Assembly (NCBI GenBank): GCA_030632405.1
Contig: DAOVUU010000009.1
Location: 1 to 17,493 of the forward strand
Origin: Desulfobulbaceae bacterium
Lineage (GTDB): Bacteria > Desulfobacterota > Desulfobulbia > Desulfobulbales > Desulfocapsaceae
Reading direction: 5' to 3'
DNA: 17,493 nt
Part shown: in pieces, positions 15,621 to 17,493 of the stretch
Layout: each line of letters starts with the position of its first letter
Numbering within the stretch: position 1 is the stretch's first letter
The notes under the pieces: generated by a model
The model's database searches: none
The model's input: the letters and a program-made list of their open reading frames with translations, nothing else
Told to the model about the DNA's origin: nothing
Made by a program: the position numbers and the translations under genes

Positions 15621-15635
15621 ATTTGAAATTCAAAT
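15621..15635. promoter_or_regulatory. Palindrome at the P1 start site
   Basis: ATTTGAA-A-TTCAAAT is perfect, with 7-base arms and a 1-base centre, at about +5 to +19 of P1. It could be a repressor site or a tiny 5' hairpin; the 1-base loop makes the DNA-site reading more likely. Confidence 0.45.
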
Positions 15636-15746
15636 CCTGTCTTCGTTGGATCAATTTTTGAACTCTGGTCAGAATATTCAATTTTACATAACTGCATTAG
15701 CCGTGTGTCTTCCGAATAAGTTACGGTCTTCAATTTCTTGATACTT

Positions 15747-15763
15747 CATTGGTTCGGCCAATG
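15747..15763 (+). repeat. Perfect hairpin in the rho leader
   Basis: CATTGG-TTCGG-CCAATG is a perfect 6-bp stem with a TTCGG loop. An 11-base gap separates it from a T6 run (about 15775-15781), too far for a standard intrinsic terminator. Confidence 0.4.
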
Positions 15764-15835
15764 CTACCATTCTTGTTTTTTATCTAGAATACAAATATTG
15801 AATAATACTTTTTAAATATCGAAGTCTACCTTCAA

Positions 15836-15853
15836 AATTCACAGTGCTGAATT
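15836..15853. promoter_or_regulatory. Dyad overlapping candidate promoter P2
   Basis: AATTCA-CAGTGC-TGAATT is a perfect inverted repeat with 6-base arms. It ends on the candidate -35 TTGTCA (15852-15857), a position suited to a regulator. Confidence 0.3.
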
Positions 15854-15878
15854 GTCAAAGCTTGTTATACGCTATAAT
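15852..15878 (+). promoter_or_regulatory. Second candidate rho promoter (P2)
   Basis: TTGTCA (5/6) and a perfect TATAAT (15873-15878), but only 15 bases apart, shorter than usual. The start would be near 15885, giving a leader of about 300 bases. Confidence 0.35.
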
Positions 15879-15926
15879 ACCTGACCGAATAAACGAACTT
15901 TTTGATATTTTGGACTCTGCACAGTG

Positions 15927-16146
15927 CCCCTTTTAGGGGTAGATGTTTGCGGGTGTGATTTTTTGTTATTTTTGCTGGTTATTCCTAATGACATAGAGAA
16001 ACACAGTAAATTATATCTGATTTACTAATCCCGATAAGCGGGATTCTTTACAAGACCCCGTGTGGGGTGCTTAACTCAGTAGCCCTTTGAGGGGCATAAA
16101 GTGTCTTCACTCAATTTTATTTCTGCACTCGTTTGAGGGGGATAAA
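15927..16146 (+). repeat. Series of CCCC/GGGG mini-hairpins in the rho leader
   Basis: Small stems follow each other: CCCC-TTTTA-GGGG (15927-15939), AATCCCG-ATAAG-CGGGATT (16027-16045), ACCCC-GTGT-GGGGT (16055-16068) and GCCC-TTTGAG-GGGC (16082-16095). The last three are spaced about 26 bases centre to centre. A related unit, TTTGAGGGGGATAAA (16132-16146), repeats TTTGAGGGGCATAAA (16086-16100) with 14 of 15 bases identical. Confidence 0.5.
15943..15996 (+). CDS. Possible 17-residue rho leader peptide
   Basis: ATG 15943 is preceded by AGGGG four bases upstream and opens a 17-codon frame, MFAGVIFCYFCWLFLMT, ending in TAG at 15994-15996. It is very hydrophobic and aromatic. It lies within the rho leader, as the E. 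coli rho leader peptide does, but shows no similarity that I can assert. Short frames like this arise by chance, so support is the ribosome site and location only. Confidence 0.2.
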   Translation: MFAGVIFCYFCWLFLMT

Positions 16147-16187
16147 ATAAGGGGAAAACTAAGGCACTAAAAAGGAGAAGTAGGTTA

Positions 16188-17438
16188 ATGAATTTGGCGG
16201 AAATGAAATTGATGAAAATCGGTGAACTTGTAAAACTTGCCCGAAAGTTGAAGGTCGAGGGGTATAGTTCACTGAGGAAACAGGAGCTGATTTTTGCAAT
16301 ACTCAAAGCCCAGTCTGATAAAGACGGAAAGATGCGTGGGAATGGTGTTTTAGAAATACTGCCCGATGGGTTTGGGTTTCTCAGATCTCCTGATTATTCC
16401 TACCTGCCAGGTCCAGATGATATTTATGTGTCGCCATCTCAGATTCGCAGACTCAATCTTCGTACAGGTGACACCATTGATGGTCTTGTACGTGCCCCAA
16501 AGGATGGCGAAAGATACTTCGCCCTACTCAAAGTTGAGAGTGTTAACTTTGACCCACCTGAAGCCGCTAAACAGAAAACATTGTTTGCCAATCTGACTCC
16601 ACTTCATCCTAACGAAGCATTTAGTCTTGAGTGGCAACCGGACAATTATGCCATGCGTATAATGGATATGTTTGCCCCTATTGGAAAGGGACAGCGGGGG
16701 CTTATTGTTTCTCCGCCTCGAACTGGTAAAACTGTTTTGATGCAGAAGATTGCCAATTCAATTGTGAGAAACCATAAGGAGGCGTATCTGATAGTACTGC
16801 TTATAGATGAACGTCCCGAAGAAGTGACAGAGATGACCAGGTCTGTAAGGACCGCAGAGGTGGTGAGTTCAACTTTTGATGAGCCTCCTCAGAGGCACAT
16901 TCAGGTTGCTGAGATGGTTATTGAGAAAGCCAAAAGGCTTGTCGAACATAAGAAGGATGTTGTTATACTTCTAGATAGTATCACTCGTCTGGCACGTGCT
17001 TATAACACTGTGACTCCGGCCAGTGGAAAAATTCTTTCCGGGGGTGTTGAAGCAAACGCGCTGCATAGACCGAAACGTTTTTTTGGTGCTGCAAGAAACA
17101 TAGAGGATGGCGGGAGTCTTACCATTCTAGCCACTGCATTGATCGAAACAGGCAGCCGTATGGATGAAGTAATCTTTGAGGAGTTTAAGGGAACCGGTAA
17201 CATGGAACTTATCCTGGATCGTAAAATGGCAGATAAGCGTATTTTCCCGGCCATTGATATTAAACGATCGGGGACCAGAAAAGAAGATCTGCTGATTAAA
17301 AAAGATGCTTTGAATCGGATATGGATACTACGAAAGTTGCTCAATACAATGAATCCGGCGGATTGTATGGATTTTCTGAGTGATAAATTGAAACATCAAA
17401 AAAGCAATGTAGATTTTCTTGATTCAATGAATGGTTAG
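16188..17438 (+). CDS. rho: Transcription termination factor Rho
   Basis: A 416-residue hexameric RNA helicase that ends transcription at unstructured C-rich RNA. The order is an N-terminal helical domain (1-45), a cold-shock-type RNA-binding fold (about 50-125, with [29 protein letters not shown] motifs), and a RecA-type ATPase. The latter has P-loop SPPRTGKT (175-182), [10 protein letters not shown] (207-216), Walker B/sensor [11 protein letters not shown] (263-273), [21 protein letters not shown] and the R-loop region FKGTGNMEL. There is no large N-terminal insertion; length equals E. coli Rho (419) within a few residues. GGAG lies 10 bases before ATG 16188. The 645-base region upstream may make it autoregulated. 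TAG 17436-17438 ends it; no hairpin terminator is seen before the window ends. Confidence 0.98.
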   Translation: MNLAEMKLMKIGELVKLARKLKVEGYSSLRKQELIFAILKAQSDKDGKMRGNGVLEILPDGFGFLRSPDYSYLPGPDDIYVSPSQIRRLNLRTGDTIDGLVRAPKDGERYFALLKVESVNFDPPEAAKQKTLFANLTPLHPNEAFSLEWQPDNYAMRIMDMFAPIGKGQRGLIVSPPRTGKTVLMQKIANSIVRNHKEAYLIVLLIDERPEEVTEMTRSVRTAEVVSSTFDEPPQRHIQVAEMVIEKAKRLVEHKKDVVILLDSITRLARAYNTVTPASGKILSGGVEANALHRPKRFFGAARNIEDGGSLTILATALIETGSRMDEVIFEEFKGTGNMELILDRKMADKRIFPAIDIKRSGTRKEDLLIKKDALNRIWILRKLLNTMNPADCMDFLSDKLKHQKSNVDFLDSMNG

Positions 17439-17493
17439 GGACGAATTTTGCCGACTGTTTTTTGTTGAAATAATTTGCTTGTAGGGTATTATG

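Larger units (their letters stand above)
15543..16187 (+). promoter_or_regulatory. Long non-coding region upstream of rho
   Basis: 645 bases with no normal-size gene. In order it holds a near-consensus promoter (15582-15610), a palindrome at its start, a CATTGG-TTCGG-CCAATG hairpin, a second candidate promoter with an overlapping dyad, a possible 17-residue leader peptide, and a run of C-stem/G-stem hairpins ending near the rho ribosome site. In enterobacteria rho is autoregulated by termination in its leader and carries a leader peptide. A comparable role here is inference. Confidence 0.5.

Noticed and set aside
15609..16006. AGAAACACAG occurs at 15609-15618 and at 15997-16006
   Set aside because: A single 10-base match in a 645-base AT-rich region is not far from chance; the second copy has no promoter around it.
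17483..17493. AGGG followed by ATG at the very right edge, possible start of the next gene (rpmE often follows rho)
   Set aside because: Only the start codon lies in the window, so identity cannot be supported.
1..17493. Searched by eye for CRISPR arrays, insertion sequences, attachment sites and toxin-antitoxin or defence genes
   Set aside because: None seen; apart from the tRNA, which has no nearby integrase or repeated 3' end, the region reads as core genome.

Overview
The window looks like chromosomal housekeeping DNA from a deltaproteobacterium (Desulfobacterota), most likely a Desulfobulbales-type anaerobe. The reasons are an elaborate ferrous-iron uptake locus (FeoB, two FeoA-type proteins and a Cys-rich companion), a CarD-type RNA polymerase regulator, the order ispE / tRNA-Gln / prs / rplY / pth, and Rho with a [12 protein letters not shown] P-loop. 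This assignment is inference from gene content; no rRNA or taxonomic marker was compared. I see no mobile element, CRISPR array or prophage.

Left part (1-7177). A zinc-binding-type anti-sigma factor on the + strand converges on a minus-strand block, read right to left: gltX and glnS (glutamyl- and glutaminyl-tRNA synthetases), then a Cys-rich FeoA-domain protein with its own promoter/operator region and terminator, then a Feo operon. The Feo operon consists of a 57-codon Cys-rich membrane protein gene that is easy to miss, feoA and feoB. The longer feoA reading frame that overlaps the small gene is very probably not the real start.

Middle part (7178-12292). A divergent 447-base intergenic region separates gltX from the + strand cluster serA, DUF1844 protein, ispE, tRNA-Gln(UUG), prs, rplY. 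The tRNA overlaps the last 22 bases of ispE. A strong intrinsic terminator follows rplY.

Right part (12293-17493). Then come pth, carD (GTG start, clear Shine-Dalgarno), rluD and coaE (overlapping ATGA), and rho. The 645-base region before rho is the most interesting non-coding stretch. It holds a near-consensus promoter with a palindrome at its predicted start site, a second candidate promoter, a possible 17-residue leader peptide and a series of small C-stem/G-stem hairpins. It could be an autoregulatory leader for Rho.

Together the genes serve translation (tRNA charging, L25, Pth, pseudouridylation), precursor metabolism (serine, isoprenoid, PRPP, CoA), iron acquisition and transcription control (anti-sigma, CarD, Rho). 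No wholly new multi-gene system is evident. The best leads are the hidden Feo gene, the palindromic sites at the two iron promoters, the ispE/tRNA overlap and the rho leader.
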